Shown one piece after another: positions 52,701-55,794 of a stretch of DNA of 64,000 bases. Position numbers and translations under genes: made by a program. Source of the stretch: Lampris incognitus. Taxonomy: Eukaryota > Chordata > Actinopteri > Lampriformes > Lampridae. Location of the stretch: contig NC_079213.1 of the NCBI RefSeq assembly GCF_029633865.1, positions 113,918,730 to 113,982,729 of the forward strand, written 5' to 3'. Position 1 is the stretch's first letter, and the number at the start of each line of letters is the position of its first letter. The notes beneath the pieces were generated by a model, which saw only the letters and a program-made list of their open reading frames with translations, was not told where the DNA came from and searched no databases.

Positions 52701-52722
52701 AGACGAGGGAGGTGGGAGCTAG
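4911..52722 (+). CDS. rubcn: Rubicon (RUN domain Beclin-1-interacting cysteine-rich protein), 22 coding exons
   Basis: Joining 22 exons with compatible phases gives about 953 residues that follow vertebrate Rubicon from end to end. The RUN domain comes from exons 2-5 (about residues 13-179). A serine-rich middle follows in exons 6-15, with [18 protein letters not shown] and the stretch around [17 protein letters not shown]. The C-terminal Rubicon-homology domain is in exons 16-22, with cysteine pairs such as CAGC, CQCC, CEFC, CQRC and CPRC. In mammals Rubicon binds the Beclin1-Vps34-UVRAG complex and, through the C-terminal domain, Rab7 on late endosomes. It restrains autophagosome maturation and supports LC3-associated phagocytosis. 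The start ATG at 4911 has A at -3 and G at +4 and yields an N-terminus as acidic as the mammalian one. Only the 3' end of exon 5 and the status of exon 13 are uncertain. No frameshift or internal stop was seen. Confidence 0.95.
4973..5127 (+). repeat. 25-bp minisatellite, about 6 copies
   Basis: The unit is GTTAGCCGGGCTGGCTGTT plus GGTTCT, beginning 24 bases after the rubcn exon 1 donor. One unit is shortened. Confidence 0.95.
5452..7165 (+). repeat. 19-bp minisatellite, about 90 copies
   Basis: The unit is CACAACAAACTACACAGAG with CGG, ACC and CAA variants, in rubcn intron 1. The plus strand is almost free of T. Nineteen is not a multiple of three, so all three forward frames read the same 19-residue period and all stay open for about 600 codons. 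It is a satellite, not a gene. Confidence 0.95.
7683..7910 (-). mobile_element. LINE 3'UTR or SINE-like fragment
   Basis: It contains CAGTTTTATTTGTGTAGCCC, TTTGCCTGAGGGGGCTTTAC and ATCCTGTCCTTAGACCC, a 3' region I recall as frequent in teleost CR1/L2-type repeats. There is no coding remnant. Orientation is inferred from the AT-rich end at 7683. Confidence 0.5.
7911..9480 (+). other. rubcn intron 1, unassigned
   Basis: About 1.5 kb of intron without recognised genes or elements, apart from short CA and T runs. Scattered short open frames show no recognisable product. Confidence 0.6.
9521..9674 (+). CDS. rubcn: rubcn exon 2, start of RUN domain
   Basis: The acceptor is a TCC microsatellite ending in CATCCAG, and the donor is GTCTGC. 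It encodes [31 protein letters not shown] and [20 protein letters not shown], a near match to the Rubicon RUN-domain start. It ends in phase 0. Confidence 0.95.
10042..10356. mobile_element. Harbinger-like MITE, short form (315 bp)
   Basis: The ends GGGCCCGGACACA and TGTGTCTGGGCTC are inverted repeats with two mismatches. The element is flanked on both sides by TTA (10039-10041 and 10357-10359), a 3-bp duplication as in PIF/Harbinger elements. It is related to the longer copy at 43593-44311. Confidence 0.75.
10607..10870. mobile_element. non-autonomous hAT element (264 bp)
   Basis: Terminal repeats CAGGGGCGGATCT and AGATCCACCACTG are flanked by a perfect 8-bp duplication CTTACGTT (599-606 and 871-878 of the 10 kb block). 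An internal direct repeat carries GGGACACAGTCTTGCCACCC. The 8-bp duplication places it with hAT elements. Confidence 0.9.
11123..11556 (+). mobile_element. SINE-A copy 1
   Basis: A full-length tRNA-headed SINE of about 430 bp. The head is GGGCGTCTGGGTAGCGTAGC and the B-box-like GGTTTGAATCC. The body carries GGTGAAAAGAAGTGGCTGG and CACATGTATGGGAGGAGGCA, and the tail is A-rich. Rubcn intron 2. Confidence 0.9.
11557..12450 (+). other. rubcn intron 2 segment, unassigned
   Basis: Contains a CA run at 11709-11750. No gene or named element was recognised in the remainder. Confidence 0.6.
12451..12500 (+). repeat. CA microsatellite at LINE 3' end
   Basis: About 24 CA dinucleotides abut the 3' end of the minus-strand LINE that follows. 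Confidence 0.95.
12501..15850 (-). mobile_element. nearly intact LINE: endonuclease, reverse transcriptase, C-terminal zinc finger
   Basis: On the minus strand one frame is open from 15846 to the stop at 12553, 1,097 codons. Motifs in order: [10 protein letters not shown] and AALSETRF (start of APE endonuclease, about 15735-15600), [12 protein letters not shown], and the DHRLI end of the domain. Then the RT blocks [37 protein letters not shown] and [12 protein letters not shown] thumb/linker follows, and a C2H2-type finger [21 protein letters not shown] ends the protein. No ATG precedes the endonuclease motifs in frame, so the start is lost or lies in another frame. The 3'UTR is only about 50 bases before the CA/TG run. 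I cannot name the clade with certainty. Confidence 0.93.
15851..16710 (-). other. probable 5' region of the LINE
   Basis: GC-rich sequence between the LINE frame and the next CA run, with a 205-codon minus-strand open frame (16027-16644) of no recognised family. Its position suggests a LINE 5'UTR or decayed first ORF. That is inference. Confidence 0.4.
16711..16774 (+). repeat. CA microsatellite at LINE 5' side
   Basis: About 30 CA dinucleotides, interrupted once by CAAT, in the same orientation as the run at 12451-12500. Confidence 0.95.
17011..17094 (+). CDS. rubcn: rubcn exon 3, RUN domain
   Basis: There are 28 whole codons ([20 protein letters not shown] then HLASHVEQ) between CTTACAG and GTAAGA. 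This corresponds to the mammalian DYWQFVKDIRWLSPH segment of the RUN domain. Confidence 0.93.
17120..17400 (+). repeat. TAC/CAC trinucleotide tract, LINE tail
   Basis: About 280 bases of ACT/ACC triplets directly follow the 3' end of minus-strand LINE fragment B, so the tract is its expanded TAG-type tail. It begins shortly after the rubcn exon 3 donor. Confidence 0.85.
17401..17757 (-). mobile_element. RTE-like LINE fragment B (3' end)
   Basis: The minus strand reads [35 protein letters not shown] and [18 protein letters not shown], the same 3' segment as fragments A, C and D, with the CAGCTGAAAG-type end. Confidence 0.9.
17838..18408 (+). mobile_element. RTE-like LINE fragment C (3' end), inverted to fragment B
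   Basis: The plus strand reads [40 protein letters not shown] and [17 protein letters not shown]. Frame breaks follow, then GGGAGCAGCCGAAAG and a TAG tail at 18377-18408. It lies about 80 bases from fragment B in the opposite orientation. Confidence 0.9.
18864..19232 (+). mobile_element. SINE-B copy with long tail
   Basis: The tRNA-like head is GCGGCACGGTGGTGCAGTGG with the B-box GGTTCGAGCCC. The body has GGAGTTTGCATGTTCTCC, and the tail GACTGCTGGGATAGACTCCA ends in GATAATGGATG. Confidence 0.85.
19258..19357 (+). repeat. CTGT/CT microsatellite forming exon 4 acceptor tract
   Basis: The run of CTGT units passes directly into CTCTCAG of rubcn exon 4. Confidence 0.9.
19359..19518 (+). CDS. rubcn: rubcn exon 4, RUN domain
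   Basis: It opens with [12 protein letters not shown] and continues to [20 protein letters not shown] and HTRKYYN. The acceptor pyrimidine tract is a CTGT/CT microsatellite and the donor is GTGAGT. It ends in phase 1. Confidence 0.93.
20070..20160 (-). mobile_element. RTE-type LINE 3'-end fragment with GAA tail
   Basis: Minus strand: GGCGACCCCTGAGAAACAGG, then AACAAGCCGGAAG, then a GAAGAA tail. It is cut on the right by SINE-A copy 2. Confidence 0.65.
20178..20452 (-). mobile_element. SINE-A copy 2, 5'-truncated
   Basis: Contains the SINE-A body and tail in reverse orientation (CACCTGACAGTGAGGAGTTT, CACCAGGGGGACATAGCACG). It stops before the tRNA-like head, the usual LINE-driven 5' truncation. 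Confidence 0.85.
20453..21085 (+). other. rubcn intron 4 segment, unassigned
   Basis: No coding segment or named element recognised. Confidence 0.5.
21086..21875 (+). repeat. 54-bp minisatellite, about 14 copies
   Basis: The unit contains CAGTAACAGAAATACTTCAT, TAGTAGTGTGTAGGTCAGCC and TCTCAGCACTGTGA. It lies in rubcn intron 4. The period is a multiple of three, so both strands show long repeat-only open frames. Confidence 0.95.
21966..22050 (+). repeat. GT microsatellite with duplicated flank
   Basis: A GT run, with GGATACTGGTTGTGTTTACAGAACA before it and a near copy after it, showing a local duplication. Confidence 0.8.
22245..22392 (+). repeat. CT-rich microsatellite forming exon 5 acceptor tract
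   Basis: About 150 bases of CTCTC with CCCTCG and GTCTGT interruptions end in CTCAG at rubcn exon 5. Confidence 0.9.
22393..22499 (+). CDS. rubcn: rubcn exon 5, end of RUN domain (3' end uncertain)
   Basis: It encodes [20 protein letters not shown] and [14 protein letters not shown], strongly conserved in Rubicon. Two phase-0 donors fit: GTTGGT after 22499 (adds VG) or GTTGGG after 22493. Both are weak matches to the donor consensus, so the end is a choice between them. The acceptor lies directly after a CT microsatellite. Confidence 0.85.
22675..23080 (-). mobile_element. SINE-A copy 3, full length with target duplication
   Basis: Complete SINE-A in reverse orientation. The flanks TCATATAGAGATGT (22661-22674) and TCATATAAAGATGT (23081-23094) match at 13 of 14 positions, a target-site duplication. 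Confidence 0.93.
23552..23759 (+). CDS. rubcn: rubcn exon 6, serine-rich middle region
   Basis: It begins [18 protein letters not shown], aligning with the mammalian SPLLVTKSQSL stretch, and ends SQNATNR in phase 1 before GTGAGG. The rest is low-complexity Ser/Thr/Arg-rich sequence. Confidence 0.88.
23760..25008 (+). other. rubcn intron 6 segment, unassigned
   Basis: Holds a short CAT run at 24520-24531. The stretch 24540-24850 has a repeat-like look (CAGTAGGGGGCAGTACC) but I cannot name a family. No exon recognised. Confidence 0.5.
25009..25391 (-). mobile_element. SINE-A copy 4, head missing
   Basis: Reverse-oriented SINE-A body. It ends within the region next to the B box (GGAGGTAACACAGGGATTC), so the first part of the head is lost. 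Confidence 0.88.
25586..25972 (+). CDS. rubcn: rubcn exon 7, largest middle exon
   Basis: About 129 codons, proline- and serine-rich, with the conserved blocks [19 protein letters not shown] and [11 protein letters not shown]. The acceptor is GACACAG and the donor GTGAGC, with phase 1 on both sides. Confidence 0.93.
26200..26247 (+). CDS. rubcn: rubcn exon 8 (48 nt)
   Basis: It encodes [16 protein letters not shown], matching the mammalian NITIIVEDPIAE block. It is symmetric, phase 1 to phase 1, with a weak donor (GTTGGC), so exon skipping would keep the frame. Confidence 0.88.
26248..26812 (+). other. rubcn intron 8, no element recognised
   Basis: Plain AT-rich intron sequence between exons 8 and 9. 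No repeat family or coding segment was seen. Confidence 0.6.
26813..26908 (+). CDS. rubcn: rubcn exon 9
   Basis: It encodes [20 protein letters not shown] and [12 protein letters not shown]; the mammalian counterpart reads SSEVSTPSSLYME. Phase 1 to phase 1, donor GTGAGT. Of two adjacent AG dinucleotides the first keeps the frame. Confidence 0.92.
27410..28925 (-). mobile_element. L2-like LINE, decayed 3' half
   Basis: The minus strand shows an RT fragment ([38 protein letters not shown]) at 28585-28875. A later segment ([38 protein letters not shown]) lies at 28049-28252. The 3' end resembles ATAACTTTATTTATATCGCAC with an AAT repeat tail near 27412-27426. Frames are broken. A GT/G run at 27676-27708 and a short ACTTTATTCATCCC insert at 28577-28640 interrupt it. 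Confidence 0.85.
28926..29212 (+). other. rubcn intron 9 end, unassigned
   Basis: AT-rich intron sequence before the TG run of exon 10, with no element recognised. Confidence 0.5.
29213..29270 (+). repeat. TG microsatellite at exon 10 acceptor
   Basis: About 29 uninterrupted TG dinucleotides ending directly in CAG, the splice acceptor of rubcn exon 10. Confidence 0.97.
29274..29389 (+). CDS. rubcn: rubcn exon 10
   Basis: It encodes [20 protein letters not shown] and [18 protein letters not shown], nearly identical to mammalian Rubicon. The acceptor has no ordinary pyrimidine tract: about 29 TG dinucleotides run straight into CAG. Skipping this 116-nt exon would shift the frame. Confidence 0.95.
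29735..29930 (+). CDS. rubcn: rubcn exon 11, coiled-coil/acidic segment
   Basis: It encodes [20 protein letters not shown] and, after an acidic run, [18 protein letters not shown]. This is the conserved predicted coiled-coil stretch of Rubicon. Acceptor TCCTCCAG, donor GTAAGC, ends in phase 1. Confidence 0.95.
30326..30433 (+). CDS. rubcn: rubcn exon 12
   Basis: It is serine-rich, then [19 protein letters not shown], matching mammalian SAQLSDSGSADEVDEFEI. Phase 1 to phase 1, with acceptor TCCTCAG and donor GTAGAG. Confidence 0.93.
30805..31243 (+). mobile_element. SINE-A copy 5
   Basis: Full-length forward SINE-A in rubcn intron 12, with head GGTGTCCAGGTAGCATGGCG, the B-box variant AGTTCGAATCC, and a G-run tail. 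Confidence 0.9.
31244..32225 (+). other. rubcn intron 12 segment, unassigned
   Basis: No gene, RNA or named element recognised in about 1 kb. Confidence 0.6.
32226..32570 (+). mobile_element. SINE-B head with alternative tail (copy 1)
   Basis: The head and body match SINE-B (GCACGGTGGCCCAGTGG, GGTTCAAACCC). After the CAAAAAGACATG block the tail changes to GTTGGTCCCCGGGCGCTG, AGCTACACAGCTAGGA and TTTTGTTGTATGTATGTAC. Confidence 0.82.
32571..33076 (+). other. rubcn intron 12 end
   Basis: Unassigned sequence with a short GT/G run at 32951-32979, leading to the acceptor of candidate exon 13. Confidence 0.5.
33077..33151 (+). CDS. rubcn: rubcn candidate cassette exon 13 (75 nt)
   Basis: A 75-nt open segment lies between CTGTCTCCAG and GTACCT, phase 1 on both sides, encoding [16 protein letters not shown] then SLSLASLFS. 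It fits between exons 12 and 14 without changing the frame. I do not recall a mammalian counterpart at this position, where the protein passes from the EFEIQ block directly to DADIRR. It may be a fish-specific or alternatively included exon, or a chance open segment with good splice sites. Confidence 0.6.
33152..34669 (+). other. rubcn intron 13, unassigned
   Basis: About 1.5 kb without a recognised mobile element or coding segment, notable beside its repeat-filled neighbours. Confidence 0.5.
34670..34730 (+). CDS. rubcn: rubcn exon 14
   Basis: It encodes [20 protein letters not shown], matching mammalian DADIRRNTASSSKSFVSS. The donor is the strong GTAAGT. It runs from phase 1 to phase 2. 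Confidence 0.92.
35107..35525 (-). mobile_element. SINE-A copy 6
   Basis: Reverse-oriented SINE-A. The head at the right edge (GCCACCTGGACACCCC) is complete, with the B-box-like GGATTTGAACC read on the plus strand. Confidence 0.9.
35550..35675 (+). mobile_element. SINE-B tail fragment
   Basis: Only the 3' segment remains (GTGACTGCTGGGATAGGCTC to GATAATGGATGG). It lies beside the head of SINE-A copy 6. Confidence 0.8.
35901..36033 (+). CDS. rubcn: rubcn exon 15
   Basis: It encodes [40 protein letters not shown] and APQK, one of the most conserved Rubicon blocks. It starts in phase 2, ends in phase 0, and its donor is GTACAC. Confidence 0.95.
36128..36544 (-). mobile_element. SINE-A copy 7
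   Basis: Near full-length reverse SINE-A in rubcn intron 15, with two small internal deletions, including the CACCAGGGGGA segment after the GAGGAGTTTC block. Confidence 0.9.
36545..36985 (+). other. rubcn intron 15 segment, unassigned
   Basis: Sequence near 36720-36800 and 36930-36985 (GTGACTCAGTGATCAGTG, GTCGGTTCG) looks like decayed tRNA-headed SINE, too short to assign. Confidence 0.4.
36990..40260 (-). mobile_element. CR1/L2-type LINE, nearly full length but decayed
   Basis: On the minus strand, an endonuclease start at 40247-39699 ([23 protein letters not shown]) follows a basic N-terminus. More endonuclease is at 39673-39431 ([14 protein letters not shown]). RT lies at 38552-37545 ([57 protein letters not shown]). 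A tail domain ([30 protein letters not shown]) runs to 37279. The 3' end has AATAAAGTATCTTATCTTATC. At least four frame breaks make it inactive. Confidence 0.9.
40335..40450 (+). mobile_element. SINE-B tail-like fragment
   Basis: Contains GATGTCTCCCTGCCATCTGC and TGCTGGGATAGACTCCAG, a diverged copy of the SINE-B 3' segment. It ends 66 bases before rubcn exon 16. Confidence 0.6.
40517..40662 (+). CDS. rubcn: rubcn exon 16, start of Rubicon-homology domain
   Basis: It encodes [40 protein letters not shown] and IFNIHPAP. Acceptor CTCCCAG, donor GTAAGT. It ends in phase 2. Confidence 0.96.
40745..40797 (+). repeat. CT microsatellite
   Basis: About 20 CT dinucleotides, then TTTTT, where SINE-A copy 8 begins. 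Confidence 0.9.
40798..41219 (-). mobile_element. SINE-A copy 8
   Basis: Full-length reverse SINE-A in rubcn intron 16, inserted at a CT/T run; T-rich CTCTTT sequence also follows its head end. Confidence 0.9.
41220..41711 (+). other. rubcn intron 16 end, unassigned
   Basis: No element or coding segment recognised. Confidence 0.5.
41712..41776 (+). CDS. rubcn: rubcn exon 17, first zinc-binding pair
   Basis: It encodes [21 protein letters not shown], holding the CAGC pair of the Rubicon-homology domain. The donor is the first bases of a GAT microsatellite (GTGATGATG). Confidence 0.95.
41777..42640 (+). other. rubcn intron 17 segment, unassigned
   Basis: It starts with a GAT repeat that forms the exon 17 donor, and holds a TTA run at 42120-42140. 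Nothing else recognised. Confidence 0.5.
42641..43093 (+). mobile_element. SINE-A copy 9 with target duplication
   Basis: Full-length forward SINE-A ending in an A-rich tail. The flanks AACATCTGAACCC (42628-42640) and AACATCTGATCCC (43094-43106) match at 12 of 13 positions. Confidence 0.93.
43175..43413 (+). CDS. rubcn: rubcn exon 18, Rubicon-homology core
   Basis: It encodes [40 protein letters not shown] and [20 protein letters not shown] onwards. Conserved Cys and His residues ([12 protein letters not shown]) are likely zinc ligands. Phase 2 to phase 0, donor GTGAGT. Confidence 0.97.
43593..44311. mobile_element. Harbinger-like MITE, long form (about 719 bp)
   Basis: It shares both halves with the element at 10042-10356 (GAGAGAGATCACT, GATTGGCTGTTCAGCTTA, GCGCAGAACGTACG, TACTTTTTGGCCCAG). 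It has about 360 extra bases between them. The termini are more diverged and no clear target duplication remains. Confidence 0.7.
44741..44802 (+). CDS. rubcn: rubcn exon 19
   Basis: It encodes [20 protein letters not shown], matching mammalian LRVQLCHMKNMFKTCRLAK. Acceptor TATTCAG, donor GTGAGA. It ends in phase 2. Confidence 0.95.
44845..46271 (-). mobile_element. hAT-type element with BED-finger remnant (1,427 bp)
   Basis: The ends TAGGGATGGG and the complement of TAGGGATGCC are inverted repeats. The flanks TGTGTGAG (44837-44844) and TGCGTGAG (46272-46279) are an 8-bp duplication with one mismatch. The minus strand at 45970-45740 reads [20 protein letters not shown], then [13 protein letters not shown], a BED zinc finger as at the N-terminus of hAT transposases. 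The catalytic part is absent. A 101-bp tandem repeat lies inside. Confidence 0.88.
45300..45735 (+). repeat. 101-bp tandem repeat, about 4 copies, inside the hAT element
   Basis: GCTAACTCCGTATCT recurs at 45311, 45412, 45513 and 45614, with a variant at 45715, so the period is exactly 101 bases. The unit includes AGCTAAACAATTAGCTAAGC. Confidence 0.95.
46414..46567 (+). CDS. rubcn: rubcn exon 20
   Basis: It encodes [40 protein letters not shown] and [11 protein letters not shown]. The donor GTAGGA and the last 18 exonic bases are the founding unit of the tandem array that follows. Confidence 0.95.
46550..47497 (+). repeat. 39-bp-type minisatellite derived from exon 20 donor, about two dozen units
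   Basis: Each unit carries CATGTAGCT(AGCT)GGCTGTGTG followed by GTAGGACT and CCTGTCTGT. The first unit is the end of rubcn exon 20 and its own splice donor. Lengths vary from about 34 to 52, settling at 39 in the later part. Confidence 0.95.
47600..47735 (+). mobile_element. SINE-B tail fragment
   Basis: It has CTGCCGCCCAATGACTGCTG to GATAATGGATGGATGG, without a head. Confidence 0.8.
47831..48270 (+). mobile_element. SINE-A copy 10 with 20-bp target duplication
   Basis: Full-length forward SINE-A with B box GGTTCGAATCC. The flanks at 47811-47830 and 48271-48290 (AATCAGTGAAGCGAACATGG type) match at 18 of 20 positions. Confidence 0.95.
48415..48964. mobile_element. hAT-like element (about 550 bp)
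   Basis: The ends CAGTGGTTCTCAATCAGGTC and the complement of AAGTGGTTTTCAACCAGGTC are inverted repeats. The 8-bp flanks GTCTAAGG and TTGTAAGG agree at 6 of 8. A reverse SINE-B tail (48690-48775) is nested inside. Confidence 0.75.
48690..48775 (-). mobile_element. SINE-B tail fragment nested in hAT-like element
   Basis: It reads CCATTATCCATCCATTATTC and GGAGCCTATCCCAGCAGTC on the plus strand, the reverse of the SINE-B 3' segment. Confidence 0.8.
49100..49183 (+). repeat. CTTT/CTGT microsatellite forming exon 21 acceptor tract
   Basis: Runs of CTTT, CTCT and CTGT end in CTCTCAG of rubcn exon 21. Confidence 0.85.
49184..49277 (+). CDS. rubcn: rubcn exon 21, zinc-binding segment
   Basis: It encodes [20 protein letters not shown] and [11 protein letters not shown], with three cysteine pairs of the Rubicon-homology domain. 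The acceptor tract is a CTGT/CT microsatellite. Donor GTGAGC joins in phase 1 to exon 22, but the frame also stays open through the donor (see the next entry). Confidence 0.95.
49278..50227 (+). CDS. rubcn: rubcn candidate alternative C-terminus: 316-codon extension of exon 21
   Basis: Reading through the exon 21 donor, the Rubicon frame remains open for 316 codons to TGA at 50225. The extension is rich in Glu, Arg and Lys. Four short amphipathic patches stand out ([60 protein letters not shown]), separated by charged linkers, and the last 50 residues are basic. AATAAA motifs at 50351 and 51444 could end such a transcript. The predicted isoform would be about 1,224 residues and would lack the exon 22 zinc ligands. 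That it is expressed is inference. A purine-rich intron could stay open by chance, but the hydrophobic patches are unlike simple repeat translation. Confidence 0.5.
50351..50356 (+). terminator. candidate intronic polyadenylation signal
   Basis: A canonical AATAAA lies 124 bases after the stop at 50225-50227 of the exon 21 extension, a common distance for a short 3'UTR. Use is not shown by sequence alone. Confidence 0.4.
50461..50666. mobile_element. palindromic hAT-like MITE (206 bp)
   Basis: The two halves are near-perfect inverted copies (CAGGGGTGTCAAACTC... against ...GAGTTCGACGCCCCTG; GTGCACTACACCACCTGATT against its complement). The 8-bp flanks CTATAGAG and GTAGAGAG agree at 6 of 8. 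Confidence 0.85.
50667..51774 (+). other. rubcn intron 21 segment, possible alternative 3'UTR
   Basis: It has no named element, contains a GGT run near 51091 and the AATAAA at 51444. If the exon 21 extension is used with that signal, the part up to about 51470 is 3'UTR. Confidence 0.4.
51444..51449 (+). terminator. second candidate intronic polyadenylation signal
   Basis: AATAAA sits in an AT-rich context, followed about 20 bases on by a T- and GT-rich stretch, the usual layout of a cleavage site. It would give the extended rubcn transcript a longer 3'UTR of about 1.25 kb. Confidence 0.4.
51775..52490 (+). repeat. 47/48-bp minisatellite, about 13 units with variants
   Basis: The unit contains GAGTTCATACTGAATTCTCT, ACCGAGGGCAGGAGGTTCTC and CGTGTTA. 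Shorter inserts of ACAGCAGGAGGTTCTCCGTG occur three times. It lies in rubcn intron 21, ending about 100 bases before exon 22. Confidence 0.95.
52586..52722 (+). CDS. rubcn: rubcn exon 22, last coding exon
   Basis: It encodes [40 protein letters not shown] and EGGGS, then TAG. It supplies the final CxxC/His zinc ligands of the Rubicon-homology domain. It is shorter at the C-terminus than the mammalian protein, which continues past the arginine-rich stretch. Confidence 0.96.
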
Positions 52723-53479
52723 TGTGAGCCGCCGAGGAGGAGACGAAAAGGAGCACAACGTGACCGTGATGATTGTAGTGACTTGCCTTTCCCTTTCAGA
52801 CTGCTGCCTGTTTGTTTTAGTCCGTGGAGCGCGCCAAGCGGACGGGGTGTGTCACACGAGATTTACTCAGAGGAGCTGATGAGTTTCAGACTGGGAGATT
52901 GTCTAAACTCCATACTTGCTGTGGCAAACCCTGTCTGCTCTGCACCGAGATGGACAGAAAACCCGTTTAAAGGTCCGCAGCAATACTCTAATCCAGACCT
53001 GCTTTCTCTTAAATCCAGATTTAGCTTCCTGTCTACGAGTGCAGCTTCCACTGAGCGCTGAAACTCTGCTGTTCTTACCGGCTGCTGGTTTAGCTTGAGG
53101 TCCGTCTGTTTCTCTTAACCAGAGTTTGCAGGAATATTTCAGTTTTGCGTTGCTTTTCAAACTGATTGCCAAGTAAACCTGCAGGCTCTCCTGTCTGCCT
53201 CTAGGGTTTGGTTTGTGTAGCGCGGACGTTGGGGGGCTGAGTTGTCGTTTTTAAGCGGAGGGCGCTGAAATAATCCCTTTAATGGCAGAACTACCTGTTC
53301 CCGTCCCGTTTTAAGATGTTTTAGCTGAGCTAACGTGCCTCTGGGACCAATGCACTGACACTGCTGGAGCCACATCGGTAACCAAAACATGGACTGGCGA
53401 TACTGGACTATGTGGGGTGGGGGGTGGGGCAGTCGGTGTGGCAATTTTTTTTTTTTTTAAAGGGGTCTGTGATGATTTG

Positions 53480-53512
<33 letters not shown>

Positions 53513-54605
53513 ATGCATTTTGCATCAGCCTAACCGGGCACTTCAGCGTTTCCTTTTAATGACTGGTCTTGATTAACGGCGGCCGTGTGTGGTTGCACTA
53601 ACCTGGTGTGTTTGTGTTGGAGGGGGATGCCACTTTGGGTTCTTTTACATTCTGTTTAAACACAAACCTTCACTTTTACGACTCCTAACCCACCGCTGGC
53701 TTATAAAGCTGCTCTCACCGGGTCTCCTTATCCACGTCGTCCCCTCTGGAACGAGCTGAACGGCGTCTGCTCGCAGAAGGCCGCCGGTCTGGAGACAGAC
53801 CCTAGCCGAGGTTCGTGTTCACGTGAGGAGCATCTCGACTTCCCCTTTCTGCAGAGTAAAGATGATCTGAGCTTCTCCAGTATCAGCTGAACTTGTCCCT
53901 TTTCACATGATGGGTCACTGTCCCTCGGCGTGACCCATCATGGACTCCTTCTCACGAGGGATCTGCTCAGAGAAGTTCCAGTCAGCTGTGGAAAGTTTTT
54001 CTGGAACTTTCCTTTCATTTCCCCATCAGTAGATTCAAGTAGATTCAAAATGAAGCCTGAATAAAAGATCTAGAAGATCGCGTTGACCAGAACGATGCAG
54101 TGAGACCAGATGATGACAGAACCCGGTGTCACCTTGAGGTTGTTGAAGTCATTTGGAGAACAAAAGTCTAAACTGTTGAAGCCGCTGATGCTAAAATCAG
54201 AATGGAGCCAGGACGGACCGCAGCTCAGCGTTTGTTGTGGGCTGCTTTTCTGAGAGGACGAGACACGAACGCGCCTTGAACCCTGAGAACACCGCGAGTG
54301 TTTCCGTGCAATAACTTCAGTCGTCGTCCCTTCGCCTGCTCAACACGCCGCGTGTGGGTTTCAGACAGGCGGCTTTTAAAAAGCGTCGCTGAGCGTTCAA
54401 GCTGCTGTTGAGCATGAGTTAACTCTCCGCTGAGGATTCTCTGCTCGTGGACGGGTCTTCTGACACGCAGACCTGCACAGTTGAAAATGCACTACAGAGG
54501 AAATGACTCCTTATAAATACTGATTGCTATTCTGATTAATTTTGTGTTTGTGTTAATTTGCTTTTGTGTAATTCTGTTGATAATAAAAGACTGGCCAGAC
54601 TGTTA
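52723..54605 (+). other. rubcn: probable rubcn 3' untranslated region
   Basis: This stretch between the stop and the polyadenylation signal is unusual here in holding no recognised mobile element, only a TG run near 53480. That fits an expressed 3'UTR. No coding segment was recognised in it. Confidence 0.6.
54582..54587 (+). terminator. probable rubcn polyadenylation signal
   Basis: AATAAA in an AT-rich context, followed by a GT/T-rich stretch at about 54606-54630. It is the first strong signal after the stop in a repeat-free stretch. Confidence 0.6.
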
Positions 54606-54787
54606 CCGTGTGTCCGTCCCTTCCTTGTTTCAGTTCAGAAAGTGGATTTTGTAAAATAATCTTTTTCGATAGAAGACGCTTTACATCTGGTCTGAACACC
54701 GAAACGGTCATCATGAGAGCAGAGGGTGTGTGTGGGTGTGTGTGTGTTGCTAATCTCTCATACTACTGGGCCTGTCAGCCAATAATG

Positions 54788-55225
54788 TTTTTTTGGATCC
54801 CCCCCCCACCCCCACCCCTTTTTCTCCCAGTTGTACCCGGCCAATTACCCCACTCTTCTGAGCCGTCCCGGTCTCTGCTCCACCCCCTCTGCTGATCCAG
54901 GAGGGCTGCAGACTACCACACGTCTCCTCCCATACATGTGGAGTCACCAGCTGCTTCTTTTCACCTGACAGTGAGGAGTTTCACCAGGGGGATGCAGCGT
55001 GTGGGAGGATCACACTATTCCCCCCCAGTCCCCTCCCCCCAAAATAGGTGCCCCGACTGACCAGATGAGGCGCTAGTGCAGTGACCAGGACACATACCCA
55101 AATCCGGCTTCCCACCCGCAGACCCAGCCAATTGTGTCTGTAGGGACGCCCGAACAAGCTGGATGTAACACAGGGATTCGAACCGGCGATCTCTGTGTTG
55201 GTAGGCAACGGAATAGACCTCCATG
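54788..55225 (-). mobile_element. SINE-A copy 11
   Basis: Full-length reverse SINE-A between the two genes. Its head (plus-strand right edge) has been partly duplicated in inverted form. Confidence 0.9.
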
Positions 55226-55254
55226 CATGGAGGTGGCATGGAGGTCTATTCCGT
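55207..55254. repeat. hairpin at SINE head, 19-bp stem
   Basis: ACGGAATAGACCTCCATGC is followed after a 9-base loop by its exact complement. Confidence 0.85.
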
Positions 55255-55790
55255 GGAGCCTGAACGGAGTATTGGGTAAATTCATAAATGGAAAGAGGAC
55301 TTGCTGAGTGGTAGTTTAGTGTTGTCGGCTGTCTGCAGATGGTTGAGACATTTTGTGAGAAAGATGTGACACCAGTCGTAAAACCTGTCTCATCACCATG
55401 TTAAGAAGTTAAATCAATTCAGTCACAGCTGACCTTCTAAAAGTGATTTATTCTGTCATTTACCAAGCTGCATATTAATCTACATGTTAATGTTCCTCAA
55501 ACAATATTGGAACAAAATAATTACAAAGTGCACAAAAGTAATCGATTACTTTGTCATACAGAGTAACTACTGAATATTCAACTTTCTACCCAACATTTCC
55601 TTTTTTCTTGTCTAAAGAAAAGCCCAATATAAAGATGGAGGGAAGTGGGTTTGCTGGGCTGAGGTGAGTCATCCACAGAAAGGTCAAAGTTCACGACAGG
55701 TGACATTTCAAGCTGTTATGAATCCTCACAGGGACAGAAACCTCAACTATCTAATGAAGGTCATTGAAAGTTTAAAGATGAACGAGCTTA
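55255..55790. other. intergenic, unassigned
   Basis: AT-rich sequence without recognised genes or elements, between SINE-A copy 11 and LINE fragment D. Confidence 0.5.
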
Positions 55791-55794
55791 TTTT

